A stretch of DNA of 64,000 nt from JBCCMQ01 sp039179985 (GTDB lineage Bacteria; Pseudomonadota; Alphaproteobacteria; Rhodobacterales; Rhodobacteraceae). Below, piece by piece: positions 48,690 to 57,556 of this stretch. Position numbers and translations under genes: made by a program. The notes beneath the pieces were generated by a model. The model saw nothing but the letters and a program-made list of their open reading frames with translations, did not search any database and was not told the DNA's origin. Numbering within the stretch: position 1 is the first letter of the stretch; each line of letters opens with the position of its first letter. The stretch lies in contig JBCDED010000001.1 in NCBI GenBank assembly GCA_039179985.1, forward strand, positions 1 through 64,000, written 5' to 3'.

Positions 48690-50026
48690 CGCGACGCGTG
48701 CTCATACGCGGTGCAGAGGTCGTCGTCACGATGGATGACGCCCGGCGCGAACTCGCGGGCGCCGACATTCTGATCGAAGGCGGTGTTATCGCGGCCCTGG
48801 GCAATCTCGCGGAGGTCCGGGCGGATGACACTGTGCTGGCCCACGGCTGCGTGGTGACGCCGGGGCTGATCAACACCCATCACCACCTTTACCAGACCCT
48901 CACCCGCTGCGTGCCGGGCGGACAGGATGCGCTGCTTTTCGGCTGGCTCAAGACGCTCTACCCGATCTGGGCGCGCTTCACCCCCGAGCACATGCGCATA
49001 TCCGCGCTCTGCGGGATGGCCGAACTGGCGATATCGGGCTGCGCAACTACCTCCGACCACCTTTATCTTTTCCCAAATGGCAGCCGACTGGACGACACCA
49101 TCGACGCCGCACGCGAGATCGGTCTGCGCTTCCACCCGACGCGCGGGTCCATGTCGATTGGTGAAAGCGCAGGCGGACTGCCCCCCGACAGTCTGGTAGA
49201 GAGCGAACGCGCCATTCTTGATGACTGCATCCGGGTCGTCGATGCCTTCCACGACCCGGCACCGGGCGCGATGGTGCGCGTTGGTCTGGCGCCATGTTCC
49301 CCTTTCTCCGTCAGCCGGGATCTGATGCGTGACAGTGCGCTTCTGGCACGGGACAAAGGCGTGCGTCTGCACACACATCTTGCTGAAAACGCAGAGGATA
49401 TCGCCTATTCCGAGGCCAGTTTTGGCTGCCGTCCGGGGCAATATGCCGAAGATCTTGGCTGGACCGGGGAGGATGTCTGGCACGCCCATTGCGTCAAACT
49501 CAATGGCGCTGAGATCGATCTTTTTGCGCGGTCCGGAACGGGCGTTGCCCATTGCCCGTGTTCGAACTGCCGCCTTGGCTCCGGCATCGCGCCCGTACGC
49601 GCCATGCGGGACGCAGGTGTCTCGGTCGGGCTTGGTGTGGACGGCTCCGCCTCCAACGATGCCGGGAACATGATCCTTGAGGCGCGGCAAGCGCTCTTGT
49701 TGCAACGGGTCCAGAATGGTGCGGATGCCATGTCGGCGCGAGAGACGCTGGAGATTGCCACGCGCGGCGGCGCCGCGGTCCTTGGCCGCGACGATTGCGG
49801 GGTGCTGGCGCCCGGCATGCGCGCTGATCTCGCGATCTGGGATGTCTTGGGCCTTGAGGCCGCCGGCGCCTGGGATCCGGTCGCGGCGCTTGTGCTCGCC
49901 GGTCCCACGGGCGTGCGCGATCTTTTTGTGGAAGGCCGCCGTCTGGTCGCGGATGGCCAGCTCACCACGCTCGACCTGCCGGTGGCGCTCGAACGGCAAA
50001 ACGCGCTAGCCCGCGCGTTGGCCTGA
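48686..50026 (+). CDS. 8-oxoguanine deaminase-type amidohydrolase
   Basis: 446-residue metal-dependent hydrolase with the TIM-barrel metal site: INTHHHLYQTLTR (HxH, near residue 70), LHTHLAENAEDI (near 235), WHAHCVKLNG (near 270) and GLGVDGSASND (Asp, near 315). The arrangement and the C-terminal region match the 8-oxoguanine/guanine deaminase group (as Pseudomonas PA0142). It would convert 8-oxoguanine to urate. The start is a GTG overlapping the hisN stop as GTGA. Its 3' end overlaps the convergent DMT gene by 21 bases; a guanine deaminase gene lies behind that. Confidence 0.85.
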   Translation: MTRRVLIRGAEVVVTMDDARRELAGADILIEGGVIAALGNLAEVRADDTVLAHGCVVTPGLINTHHHLYQTLTRCVPGGQDALLFGWLKTLYPIWARFTPEHMRISALCGMAELAISGCATTSDHLYLFPNGSRLDDTIDAAREIGLRFHPTRGSMSIGESAGGLPPDSLVESERAILDDCIRVVDAFHDPAPGAMVRVGLAPCSPFSVSRDLMRDSALLARDKGVRLHTHLAENAEDIAYSEASFGCRPGQYAEDLGWTGEDVWHAHCVKLNGAEIDLFARSGTGVAHCPCSNCRLGSGIAPVRAMRDAGVSVGLGVDGSASNDAGNMILEARQALLLQRVQNGADAMSARETLEIATRGGAAVLGRDDCGVLAPGMRADLAIWDVLGLEAAGAWDPVAALVLAGPTGVRDLFVEGRRLVADGQLTTLDLPVALERQNALARALA

Positions 50027-50929
50027 CCCCTCTTGCGGGCGCAGGGCCAGGATCAGCCCCCCGGTCACCAGGGCGATGCCGGTCAGTTCCACAAGGCTGG
50101 GCGGCTGGCCGAGCGCGATCCAGGCGATGATGAGCGCGGTGCCCGGCGTCATGCTGGGCAGAAGCGAGGCGCGCGCCCCCCCGAGCTCGCGCACCGCGGC
50201 CATATAGAAGGCGAAGCTCAGAACACCCCCGAGGATGCCTTGCATCAGACCCTGGAAAACCAGCGTGCCGGTTGTAATTGTGCCGAAGTCATCCTGTGAG
50301 AAAGCCAGGTAAATTGGCCATGAAATCAGCGCCGAGACGGACCCGACGGCGGCGGTACCGGCGATGGGGTCAATCCGCCAGTGGCGCATGAGCAGGGTGA
50401 AGCCAGCCCACATGCTGCCCGCGAGAAAAAACATCGCATCGCCCCTCAGGCTGCCAGGGCCAAGGCTGGCAATCTCGAACCCTGACACCAGTGCGAGCCC
50501 TGTGAACACCAGCGCGGCACCTGGCAGGAACCAGCGGCTGACGGGTTCGCGGAAGACCAGAAGGCTGATCAGCCCGCCAATGAGAAAGACCGCTGACGGC
50601 GCGAACAACAGCCCGTGTGACAGGGGCGCATGGCGATAGCCGCTGACGGCGAAGAAGGCGAAGAGCGGGCCGCCGAAGATCGCCAGCACCACCGTTTGCC
50701 CGAGGCTCGGCATGGGCGCGCCGCGCGCCAGAAGCCACAGGTAGGCGGGGATCAGCAAGACCCCTGCCACACCATAGCGCATGGAAGACAGCAAGAGCGG
50801 CGACAGACCGGTATCAACACCGTACTTCGCTGCGACGTTGTAGCTTGACCAACCAAGAACGGTGAGCGCCGCAAAGGTGTAGCCGAGAATAAGGCGCGGG
50901 GCCGGTTGCCCGGCTGAGGCGTCGCTCAT
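50006..50929 (-). CDS. DMT-superfamily (EamA) transporter
   Basis: 307-residue inner-membrane exporter with ten predicted helices in two EamA repeats (first from about residue 15, second from about 160, with SLLPSMTPGTALIIAWIALGQPP near 265). Its 5' end overlaps the stop of the guanine deaminase gene (ATGA), so the two are co-translated; purine or a purine catabolite could be its cargo, but this is inferred only from position. Confidence 0.9.
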   Translation of the reverse strand: MSDASAGQPAPRLILGYTFAALTVLGWSSYNVAAKYGVDTGLSPLLLSSMRYGVAGVLLIPAYLWLLARGAPMPSLGQTVVLAIFGGPLFAFFAVSGYRHAPLSHGLLFAPSAVFLIGGLISLLVFREPVSRWFLPGAALVFTGLALVSGFEIASLGPGSLRGDAMFFLAGSMWAGFTLLMRHWRIDPIAGTAAVGSVSALISWPIYLAFSQDDFGTITTGTLVFQGLMQGILGGVLSFAFYMAAVRELGGARASLLPSMTPGTALIIAWIALGQPPSLVELTGIALVTGGLILALRPQEGSGQRAG

Positions 50930-52224
50930 GACCCGGCGCTCGGGAATCGGACGACCCTGCCGTTCACCCAGACATCACGAACCGCGCGGTCGTCGCCCAT
51001 CATCATCGTGGGGAAAAGAGCCTGCCATATATCGCCCGCCCGATCCGTCGCTTGCGCAATGGCGGGGGTGGAGGCCAAATCGAGCACCGTCAGGTCCGCT
51101 TCACTGCCGATGGCCAGTGTCCCGATCAGGCTCTCCATGCCGATGGCGCGCGCCGACCCGGCCGTTGCCAGCCAAACCAGCTGCGAAGGGTGCAAAACGG
51201 TCCCGCGCAACTGGGCAATCTCATAGGCCGCCGCCATCGTCCGCAGCATCGAAAAGGACGACCCGCCGCCGGTATCGGTGGCCAGTCCGATCAGGTGCCC
51301 GGTGTCCGCCAGCCCGGCCATCTCGAAATGCCCCGACCCGATGAAGGTATTCGAAGTCGGGCAGTGGATCAGGGATGATCCGCTTTCGCGCAGGCGGTCC
51401 CGCTCGCGCGGCTCAAGGTGGATCGCATGGCCAAAGAGCGCGCCGGGACCGATCAGCCCGTGCGCCTCATAGGTATCCAGGTAGTCCCGGTGGTCCGGGA
51501 AAAGCTCACGCACCCAGTCAATCTCGTCTGTCTGTTCGCTCAGATGCGTCTGCATCAGGCACCCGGGATGCTCGGCCCAAAGCGCCCCCATGGCGGACAG
51601 TTGGTCAGGGGTAGAGGTGGGCGAAAACCGGGGCGTGACGGCATAGCTGAGCCGCCCGCGCCCGTGCCAGCGCGCAATCAATGCCTTGCCGTCGTCATAG
51701 GCCGACTGCGCCGTATCCCGCAGCCCGTCGGGGGCGTTCCGGTCCATGGCCGTCTTGCCCGCCACAATCCGCATGCCGCGCTTTTCTGCTGCTGCGAAAA
51801 TGGCGTCCGCACTTTCGGGGTGGATTGTGCAATAGGTGACGACGGTCGTTGTGCCCTCGGCAAGGATCAGGTCGAGATACCGCTCGGCAATCTCTTCTGC
51901 ATAGGCCGGATCACCGAACCGCATTTCTTCGGGAAAAGTATATGTGTTCAGCCAGTCGATCAGCCGCTTGCCCCAACTGGCGATGATCGCCGTCTGCGGA
52001 TAGTGGGCATGGGCATCGACAAAGCCCGGCAGGATGAGCGCATCGCCGTACTCCGTTCGCTCTGCGCCGGGGTAGGCCGCAGCAAGCCTTTCGGCATCGC
52101 CGGAATCCACGATCAGACCGTTTTCTACCGCAAGCGCTCCGTGCCGGATATGGCGGCCCGCGCCCGGACCGTCTGTGAACGGGTCTCCGACGAAGTCGAG
52201 GGTTTGACCGAAGAGAAGATGCAT
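50926..52224 (-). CDS. guaD: Guanine deaminase
   Basis: 432-residue zinc amidohydrolase converting guanine to xanthine. Metal and active-site segments: LPGFVDAHAHYPQT (HxH, near residue 65), QTHLSEQTDEIDW (near 225), LFGHAIHLEPRE (near 265) and LATDTGGGSSFSML (near 315). The FPEEMRFGDPAYA segment is typical of bacterial guanine deaminases. The ATG at 52224 matches the family start; a much longer open frame upstream runs antisense to mgtE and was rejected. It forms an operon with the DMT gene. Confidence 0.93.
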   Translation of the reverse strand: MHLLFGQTLDFVGDPFTDGPGAGRHIRHGALAVENGLIVDSGDAERLAAAYPGAERTEYGDALILPGFVDAHAHYPQTAIIASWGKRLIDWLNTYTFPEEMRFGDPAYAEEIAERYLDLILAEGTTTVVTYCTIHPESADAIFAAAEKRGMRIVAGKTAMDRNAPDGLRDTAQSAYDDGKALIARWHGRGRLSYAVTPRFSPTSTPDQLSAMGALWAEHPGCLMQTHLSEQTDEIDWVRELFPDHRDYLDTYEAHGLIGPGALFGHAIHLEPRERDRLRESGSSLIHCPTSNTFIGSGHFEMAGLADTGHLIGLATDTGGGSSFSMLRTMAAAYEIAQLRGTVLHPSQLVWLATAGSARAIGMESLIGTLAIGSEADLTVLDLASTPAIAQATDRAGDIWQALFPTMMMGDDRAVRDVWVNGRVVRFPSAGS

Positions 52225-52351
52225 GGGGACCGCCGCGCTGGTGCCGCGAGAGCCTAGAGCCTGACACCGCCAAGGTAAATCCGGCTTCTGGGTGGCGCCC
52301 GGTTGGCAAGGGGCTATGGTCACGGCAAAGCGAAAAGAAAAGGACCAGCAT

Positions 52352-53731
52352 ATGGCCGAGACAGCACAGGCACCGGACGAGCCCCAGGACGACTTCGAGC
52401 TGGATCCGGAGCTTGTCGCGGATGTCCTTGCTTCTGTTGAAGCCCGGGACGCCAGGCGTCTGCATGGGCTTCTCGATCCGCTACATGCGGCCGACGTGGC
52501 CGACGTGCTTGAACAGATCCCCGCCGACGAGCGCATTGCGCTACTGACGCTCTGGTCCGTCGAGATGGATGGCGACGTCCTGTCCGAACTCGACGAAGGT
52601 CTTCGCGAGGAAGTGATCGACGCGCTCGAGCCCGAGGTTCTGGCCGGGGCCGTCCGCGACCTCGATAGCGACGATGTTGTCGATCTGGTCGAAGATCTGG
52701 AGCATCCCCAGCAGGCTGCCGTTCTGGACGCGCTGGAAGCGGCCGACCGTGTGGCCGTCGAGCAAGCGCTGTCATACCCCGAGGACTCTGCCGGGCGCCT
52801 GATGCAGCGAGAGGTGGTCGCCGCGCCCGACCACTGGAGCGTCGGCCAGACCATCGACTACATGCGCGGTCGCGCCGACCTCCCGACAGATTTTTACCAC
52901 GTCATCCTTGTCGACCCGAAGATGCGACCCGTCGGCTATGTGACCTTGGGCAAAGTTCTGGGTTCGCCCCGCGCGACCGCGATGAAGGACATCACCGAAG
53001 ACAGTTTTCGCACGATCCCGGTGACCCAGCCGGAAGAAGATGTGGCCTATGCCTTCAACCAGTATCACCTGATTTCAGCCCCAGTGGTCGACGACGACGG
53101 GCGGCTTGTCGGCGTGATCACCATCGACGACGCCATGATCGTTCTCGACGAAGGACACGAAGAAGACATCCTGCGCCTCGCCGGTGTCGGGGAAGGGTCG
53201 CTGTCCGACAGTGTGCGCGACACCGTGCGCGCCCGGGTGCCCTGGCTCTTTGTCAATCTCGTCACGGCGATCATCGCCTCGCTGGTGATCTCGATCTTCG
53301 ATGACGAGATCGCGGCGCTTGTGGCGCTGGCTGTCGTCATGCCGATCATAGCGTCCATGGGCGGCAACGCCGGCACCCAGTCCCTGACGGTCGCCGTGCG
53401 GGCGCTTGCGACCCGAGACCTGACGCCGGCCAACGCGGGTCGGATCGTACGACGGGAACTTCTGGTGGGCGCGCTGAACGGACTTCTCTTCGCACTCATC
53501 ATGGGGATCGTCGGCGCCGTCTGGTTCACCATGCCAGAACTGGGCCTTGTGATCGCGCTGGCCATGATCATCAACCTAATCGCCGCGGCGCTTGCGGGCG
53601 TGCTGGTACCTGTTGGTCTGGACCGTCTGGGCTTCGATCCCGCCCTGGCCTCAGGCACATTTGTCACGACGGTGACGGACGTTGTCGGATTCTTTGCATT
53701 TCTCGGCCTCGCGACGGTAATGCTGTTGTGA
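52352..53731 (+). CDS. mgtE: Magnesium transporter MgtE (first copy)
   Basis: 459-residue Mg2+ channel. The cytoplasmic N domain covers about 30-145 (ADVADVLEQIPADERIALL, EDLEHPQQAAVLDAL), a CBS pair about 150-275 (SYPEDSAGRLMQREVV, VIVDDDGRLVGVITIDDAM type), and five helices about 295-459 with GGNAGTQSLTVAVRALATRDL and FDPALASGTFVTTVTD, the ion-pore residues. An AAAAGGA site precedes the ATG at 52352. It is the first gene of a plus-strand run extending to 59335. Confidence 0.95.
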   Translation: MAETAQAPDEPQDDFELDPELVADVLASVEARDARRLHGLLDPLHAADVADVLEQIPADERIALLTLWSVEMDGDVLSELDEGLREEVIDALEPEVLAGAVRDLDSDDVVDLVEDLEHPQQAAVLDALEAADRVAVEQALSYPEDSAGRLMQREVVAAPDHWSVGQTIDYMRGRADLPTDFYHVILVDPKMRPVGYVTLGKVLGSPRATAMKDITEDSFRTIPVTQPEEDVAYAFNQYHLISAPVVDDDGRLVGVITIDDAMIVLDEGHEEDILRLAGVGEGSLSDSVRDTVRARVPWLFVNLVTAIIASLVISIFDDEIAALVALAVVMPIIASMGGNAGTQSLTVAVRALATRDLTPANAGRIVRRELLVGALNGLLFALIMGIVGAVWFTMPELGLVIALAMIINLIAAALAGVLVPVGLDRLGFDPALASGTFVTTVTDVVGFFAFLGLATVMLL

Positions 53732-53781
53732 TCTTCGCGCGCTAGGCGCGACGGGCTTGGGGCGGGCAAAAGGGGTGTGCC

Positions 53782-55167
53782 ATGAACGAGTTTGTCTTTG
53801 GCGATGGCAGCGTCGGACTATTGCGGCCGCTTCTGAGCCCGGCCACCATCGCAGAGGCGCTCGACGCCGTCCGCGCCAAGGACGCCGAGCGGTTGTCGAA
53901 AGTTATCTTTTCGCTCCACCCCGCCGACATTGCGGACCTTCTGGAACAGATCAACAGGCGCGACCGGCGCGCGCTGCTGGCGCTTTTGTCTCAACGGCTT
54001 GACGGGCGCGTCCTGTCGGAACTGGAGGAACATCTGAGGGGCGAGATCATCGGGCTTTTGGACCCTGATGTGGCAGCCGAGATTGTGCGCGACCTCCAAT
54101 CCGACGACCAGGTGGACATCCTTGAAGACCTGGGTCGCGAAGAGCGGGCGCGGATCCTCGCGGCCCTAGGCGGGCCCGACCGCATCCGCGCCGAAAGCGC
54201 GCTCAGCTGGCCCGAGGACAGTGCCGGACGTCTGATGCAGCACGAAGCGGCCACCGTGCCGCTTGGCTGGACCGTCGGCGAGGCTATCGATGATCTGCGC
54301 GCCCGGCCCCATGTGCCCGAGGATTTCTATCACCTCGTCCTGATGGGCGAAGACGGCCGGCCGGTCGGGCTCGTATCGCTGGGCAGGCTCTTGTCTTCGG
54401 CCCGCGAAACATCGCTGGAAGAAATCGCCGCACCCGAGTTCCGGACCTTCCCCGCCGATCTGCCGGAAGAGGAAGTGGCCTATATCTTCAACCAGTACCA
54501 CGAGATCACGGTGCCGGTCGTGGACGGTGACGGCAAGTTTGTGGGAATCGTCACCGTGGATGACGCCATGACCGTGCTCGACGAAGAGCACGAGGAAGAC
54601 ATGCTGAAAATGGGCGGCGTGGGGGAAGAAAGCTCGCTGTCAGATGGCGTGATGAAGACCTCGCAGCGGCGGTTGCCCTGGCTCGGTGTTGCCACGGTGA
54701 ACTCGCTGGTTGTCGCCATGACCATCTCGATCTTCGAGGATGCAATCGAACAGCTGGTAGCGCTGGCCATCCTGATGCCCATGGTGGCAGCCATTGGCGG
54801 TGCGGCGGGCACGCAGGCGCTGACTGTGGCCGTGCGCGGTCTGGCAACACGCGATCTGACAGGCGCCAACCAACTACGGATTATCGGGCGCGAGACGCTG
54901 ACGGGTGCTCTGAATGGTGCAGTTCTTGCCGTTGTCCTAGGCTTGATCGCCCTTATTTGGTTCGGCATGACTGATCTGGCCCTTGTTGTGGGCATGGCAA
55001 TGGCGGCCACGATCACCACCGCCGGGCTGACCGGGGTCTGCGTGCCGATCCTTCTTGACAAGGTGGGCTTTGATCCTGCGCTGGCCTCGGGCACCTTTGT
55101 GACGACGGCGATCGATGTCCTGGGCTTTTTTACCTTCCTCTGGCTTGCCACGGTTCTGATCCTGTGA
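53782..55167 (+). CDS. mgtE: Magnesium transporter MgtE (second copy)
   Basis: 461-residue MgtE paralogue directly behind the first, 50 bp apart. Same architecture: N domain (about 20-130), CBS pair (about 135-265; SWPEDSAGRLMQHEAA, EDFYHLVLMGEDGRPVG), and membrane part with GGAAGTQALTVAVRGLATRDL and FDPALASGTFVTTAID. One difference in the pore signature is GGAAGTQ in place of GGNAGTQ. Its stop overlaps the start of the cyclo-ligase gene (GTGA). Confidence 0.95.
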   Translation: MNEFVFGDGSVGLLRPLLSPATIAEALDAVRAKDAERLSKVIFSLHPADIADLLEQINRRDRRALLALLSQRLDGRVLSELEEHLRGEIIGLLDPDVAAEIVRDLQSDDQVDILEDLGREERARILAALGGPDRIRAESALSWPEDSAGRLMQHEAATVPLGWTVGEAIDDLRARPHVPEDFYHLVLMGEDGRPVGLVSLGRLLSSARETSLEEIAAPEFRTFPADLPEEEVAYIFNQYHEITVPVVDGDGKFVGIVTVDDAMTVLDEEHEEDMLKMGGVGEESSLSDGVMKTSQRRLPWLGVATVNSLVVAMTISIFEDAIEQLVALAILMPMVAAIGGAAGTQALTVAVRGLATRDLTGANQLRIIGRETLTGALNGAVLAVVLGLIALIWFGMTDLALVVGMAMAATITTAGLTGVCVPILLDKVGFDPALASGTFVTTAIDVLGFFTFLWLATVLIL

Positions 55168-55733
55168 CCACGCTGACAGAAGAAAAAGCTGCGGCGCGCA
55201 AAGCCGCCTTTGCCCGCCGCAAGGCGGCCCATGGTCCGAAGGTGGGCGACAGGGCTGCCGCGCGCCTTTTGGACTTCCTCCAGCCCCACGCGGGCAAGAT
55301 CGTGGCGGGGTACTGGCCTATTTACTCCGAGGCCGATCCGCGCCCGGTGCTGCACGCTCTGGCCACCAAGGGCCCGGTATGCCTACCCGTCATTGAAGGC
55401 CGCGACCAACCGCTCAGCTTTCGTCAGTGGAAGCCTGACGCCCGGATGGTCGAGGGACCGTTTGGTGCAATGGTTCCGGCAGAAGGGCGGGTCCTGACGC
55501 CCGAGGTGCTGATCGTCCCGCTGGTTGCCTTCGATGCGCAGCTCTTTCGTTTGGGCTACGGCGGCGGCTTTTATGATCGCACGCTGTCCGGTCTAAGGGC
55601 AGGAGGCGATGCGCTGGCCATCGGCTTTGCCTATGCGGCACAGCGGTCCGAGACCCTGCCCACGGAACCTACAGACGAGCCCCTCGATGCCATCGTGACA
55701 GAAGCCGAAACGCACCACCGGGGCGCGCCCTGA
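55164..55733 (+). CDS. 5-formyltetrahydrofolate cyclo-ligase
   Basis: 189-residue enzyme closing 5-formyl-THF to 5,10-methenyl-THF with ATP. GYWPIYSEADPRP (near residue 50), LIVPLVAFDAQLFRLGYGGGFYDRTL (near 115-140) and IGFAYAAQRSETLPTEPTDEPLDAIVTE are the family motifs. Start is a GTG overlapping the mgtE stop (GTGA), giving a coupled operon. Length is normal. Confidence 0.94.
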   Translation: MTTLTEEKAAARKAAFARRKAAHGPKVGDRAAARLLDFLQPHAGKIVAGYWPIYSEADPRPVLHALATKGPVCLPVIEGRDQPLSFRQWKPDARMVEGPFGAMVPAEGRVLTPEVLIVPLVAFDAQLFRLGYGGGFYDRTLSGLRAGGDALAIGFAYAAQRSETLPTEPTDEPLDAIVTEAETHHRGAP

Positions 55734-55783
55734 TCGGTCTTCGCCCTTGCCGAGCCGCCCGTCGCGCTCTAGGGCTCTGACGG

Positions 55784-56608
55784 ATGCGTATTCTCTTCCT
55801 TGGCGATGTGATGGGGCGGGCGGGGCGATCTGCCATCACCAACCGGCTGGCACGGATCAAATCCGACTGGTCGGTGGATTTCACCATCGTGAACGCCGAG
55901 AATGCCACCTCAGGCGCCGGGCTTTCGGCGGCCCATGCCGAGGCCCTGCTGAGTGCGGGCGCCGATGTGCTGACGCTGGGCGACCATGCGTTCGACCAAA
56001 AGGACATGATGTCCTTTATCGAAAACGAGCCGCGTATCCTGCGCCCGGTCAACTATGCCAAAGCCGCGCCCGGGGCAGGAGCCCGGATCTATTCCGCTCC
56101 CGGTGGGCGCAAGGTGCTGGTGGCGCAGGTGCTCGGCCGGGTCTTCATGAAACGGCCCTTCGACGATCCGTTCTCGGCCATTGACGGTGTCCTGAAAGCG
56201 CAACCGCGCGGTTCGCGCGTCTCGGCGAGCATTGTCGACATGCACTGCGAGGCCACGTCTGAAAAGATGGCCATGGGCCATTGGTGCGACGGCCGAGCGA
56301 GCCTTGTGGTGGGCACCCATACCCATGTGCCGACGGCGGACGCGCAGGTGCTGCCGGGCGGCACAGGCTATCTGACCGATGCGGGCATGTGCGGCGACTA
56401 TCTGTCGGTCATAGGCATGGACCGCGAAGAGCCAATGCGCCGGTTCATCACCGGCATGGGGCGGGGGCGCTTTACCCCCGCTGGCGGCGAGGCCACGCTG
56501 TCGGGCGTGATTGTCGAGACGGACGATGCCACCGGTAAGGCTCTTTCGGTGCAGATGGTCCGGGACGGCGGCCGCTTGCAGCCCACAACCCCTTGCACGG
56601 CCCCCTGA
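55784..56608 (+). CDS. YmdB-type metallophosphoesterase (TIGR00282 family)
   Basis: 274-residue phosphodiesterase of the YmdB family, which in Bacillus hydrolyses 2',3'-cyclic nucleotides and affects biofilm formation. MRILFLGDVMGRAGR (first metal Asp), VNAENATSG, LTLGDHAFDQKDM and GTHTHVPTADAQVLPGG (His ligands, near residue 180) are the hallmarks. It lies 50 bp behind the cyclo-ligase gene, a common pairing, and its stop overlaps the next start as TGATG. Confidence 0.93.
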   Translation: MRILFLGDVMGRAGRSAITNRLARIKSDWSVDFTIVNAENATSGAGLSAAHAEALLSAGADVLTLGDHAFDQKDMMSFIENEPRILRPVNYAKAAPGAGARIYSAPGGRKVLVAQVLGRVFMKRPFDDPFSAIDGVLKAQPRGSRVSASIVDMHCEATSEKMAMGHWCDGRASLVVGTHTHVPTADAQVLPGGTGYLTDAGMCGDYLSVIGMDREEPMRRFITGMGRGRFTPAGGEATLSGVIVETDDATGKALSVQMVRDGGRLQPTTPCTAP

Positions 56609-57525
56609 TGCGCCGCGAGACGGCACTTCTGCTCGCCATACTCGTGGTGCTCGGCGCGAGTTGGGGTGTGACGCAGCCACTGGCGAAAATCGCGGTAAGC
56701 GAAGGATACCGGCATTTCGCCATCGTCTTCTGGCAGCTTGTCATCGGCGCGGTTCTGCTGGGCGCGATCGTTCTGGCGCAGGGCAGGACGCTGCCCAGAA
56801 GCGCGCGGCACATACGTCTTTATCTGCTGATCGCGCTCATTGGCACGATCTTTCCCAACAGCGCCAGCTATCAGGCCGTGGTTCACCTGCCCGCTGGAAT
56901 CGTTTCGATCCTGATGTCGCTGGTGCCCATGCTCGCCTTTCCTATGGCGCTTGCCCTTGGGATCGACCGGTTCAACTGGGGCAGACTGCTGGGGCTCTGT
57001 CTCGGGTTCGCCGGGGTGATCCTGCTCGTCGCCCCTGAAACCAGTCTACCGAACCCGGCCATGGTCGCCTTCATTCCGCTCGCGCTGATCGCGCCGACCT
57101 TTTACGCGTTGGAAGGCAATGTCGTCGCCAAATGGGGGACGCTGGACTTGAACCCGGTCCAACTTCTCTGTGGCGCATCCTGCGTGGGCATCCCGATTGC
57201 CGGTGTTCTGGCTGTGGGCAGCGGCCAGTTCATCTCGCCCTTGCCGCCCTGGGGCCTTCCGGACCTCGCGATCGTGCTGTCATCGACGCTGCACACTGTG
57301 GTCTATGTGATCTATCTTTGGCTTGTGGGCCGCGCCGGGGCGGTCTTTGCGGCGCAGGTGGCCTATCTCGTGACCGGCTTTGGCGTGATCTGGGCCATGC
57401 TGATCCTGGGAGAGCGGTTCTCCGTCTTCGTCTGGGCGGCCCTTCTGGCGATGTTCCTTGGTCTGTTCCTTGTGCAGCCGCGTCCGCGCGGAACGGTTGA
57501 ACGTACCGTGCCCGCCGGGCAATGA
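56608..57525 (+). CDS. DMT-superfamily (EamA) transporter
   Basis: 305-residue ten-helix exporter with two EamA domains (LVVLGASWGVTQPLAKIAV at the start; FYALEGNVVAKWGT opens the second half). The ATG at 56608 overlaps the ymdB-type stop (TGATG); an in-frame TTG upstream is less likely. Substrate unknown. It is not close to the DMT protein at 50006-50929 beyond family level. Confidence 0.9.
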   Translation: MRRETALLLAILVVLGASWGVTQPLAKIAVSEGYRHFAIVFWQLVIGAVLLGAIVLAQGRTLPRSARHIRLYLLIALIGTIFPNSASYQAVVHLPAGIVSILMSLVPMLAFPMALALGIDRFNWGRLLGLCLGFAGVILLVAPETSLPNPAMVAFIPLALIAPTFYALEGNVVAKWGTLDLNPVQLLCGASCVGIPIAGVLAVGSGQFISPLPPWGLPDLAIVLSSTLHTVVYVIYLWLVGRAGAVFAAQVAYLVTGFGVIWAMLILGERFSVFVWAALLAMFLGLFLVQPRPRGTVERTVPAGQ

Positions 57526-57556
57526 TGGCCGCCGGAAACCAAGGAGCGCCCGCCAC

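Noticed and set aside
52225..52854. 210-codon upstream extension of guaD
   Set aside because: It runs antisense through mgtE and is Ser/Arg-rich; the guanine deaminase family starts at the ATG at 52224.
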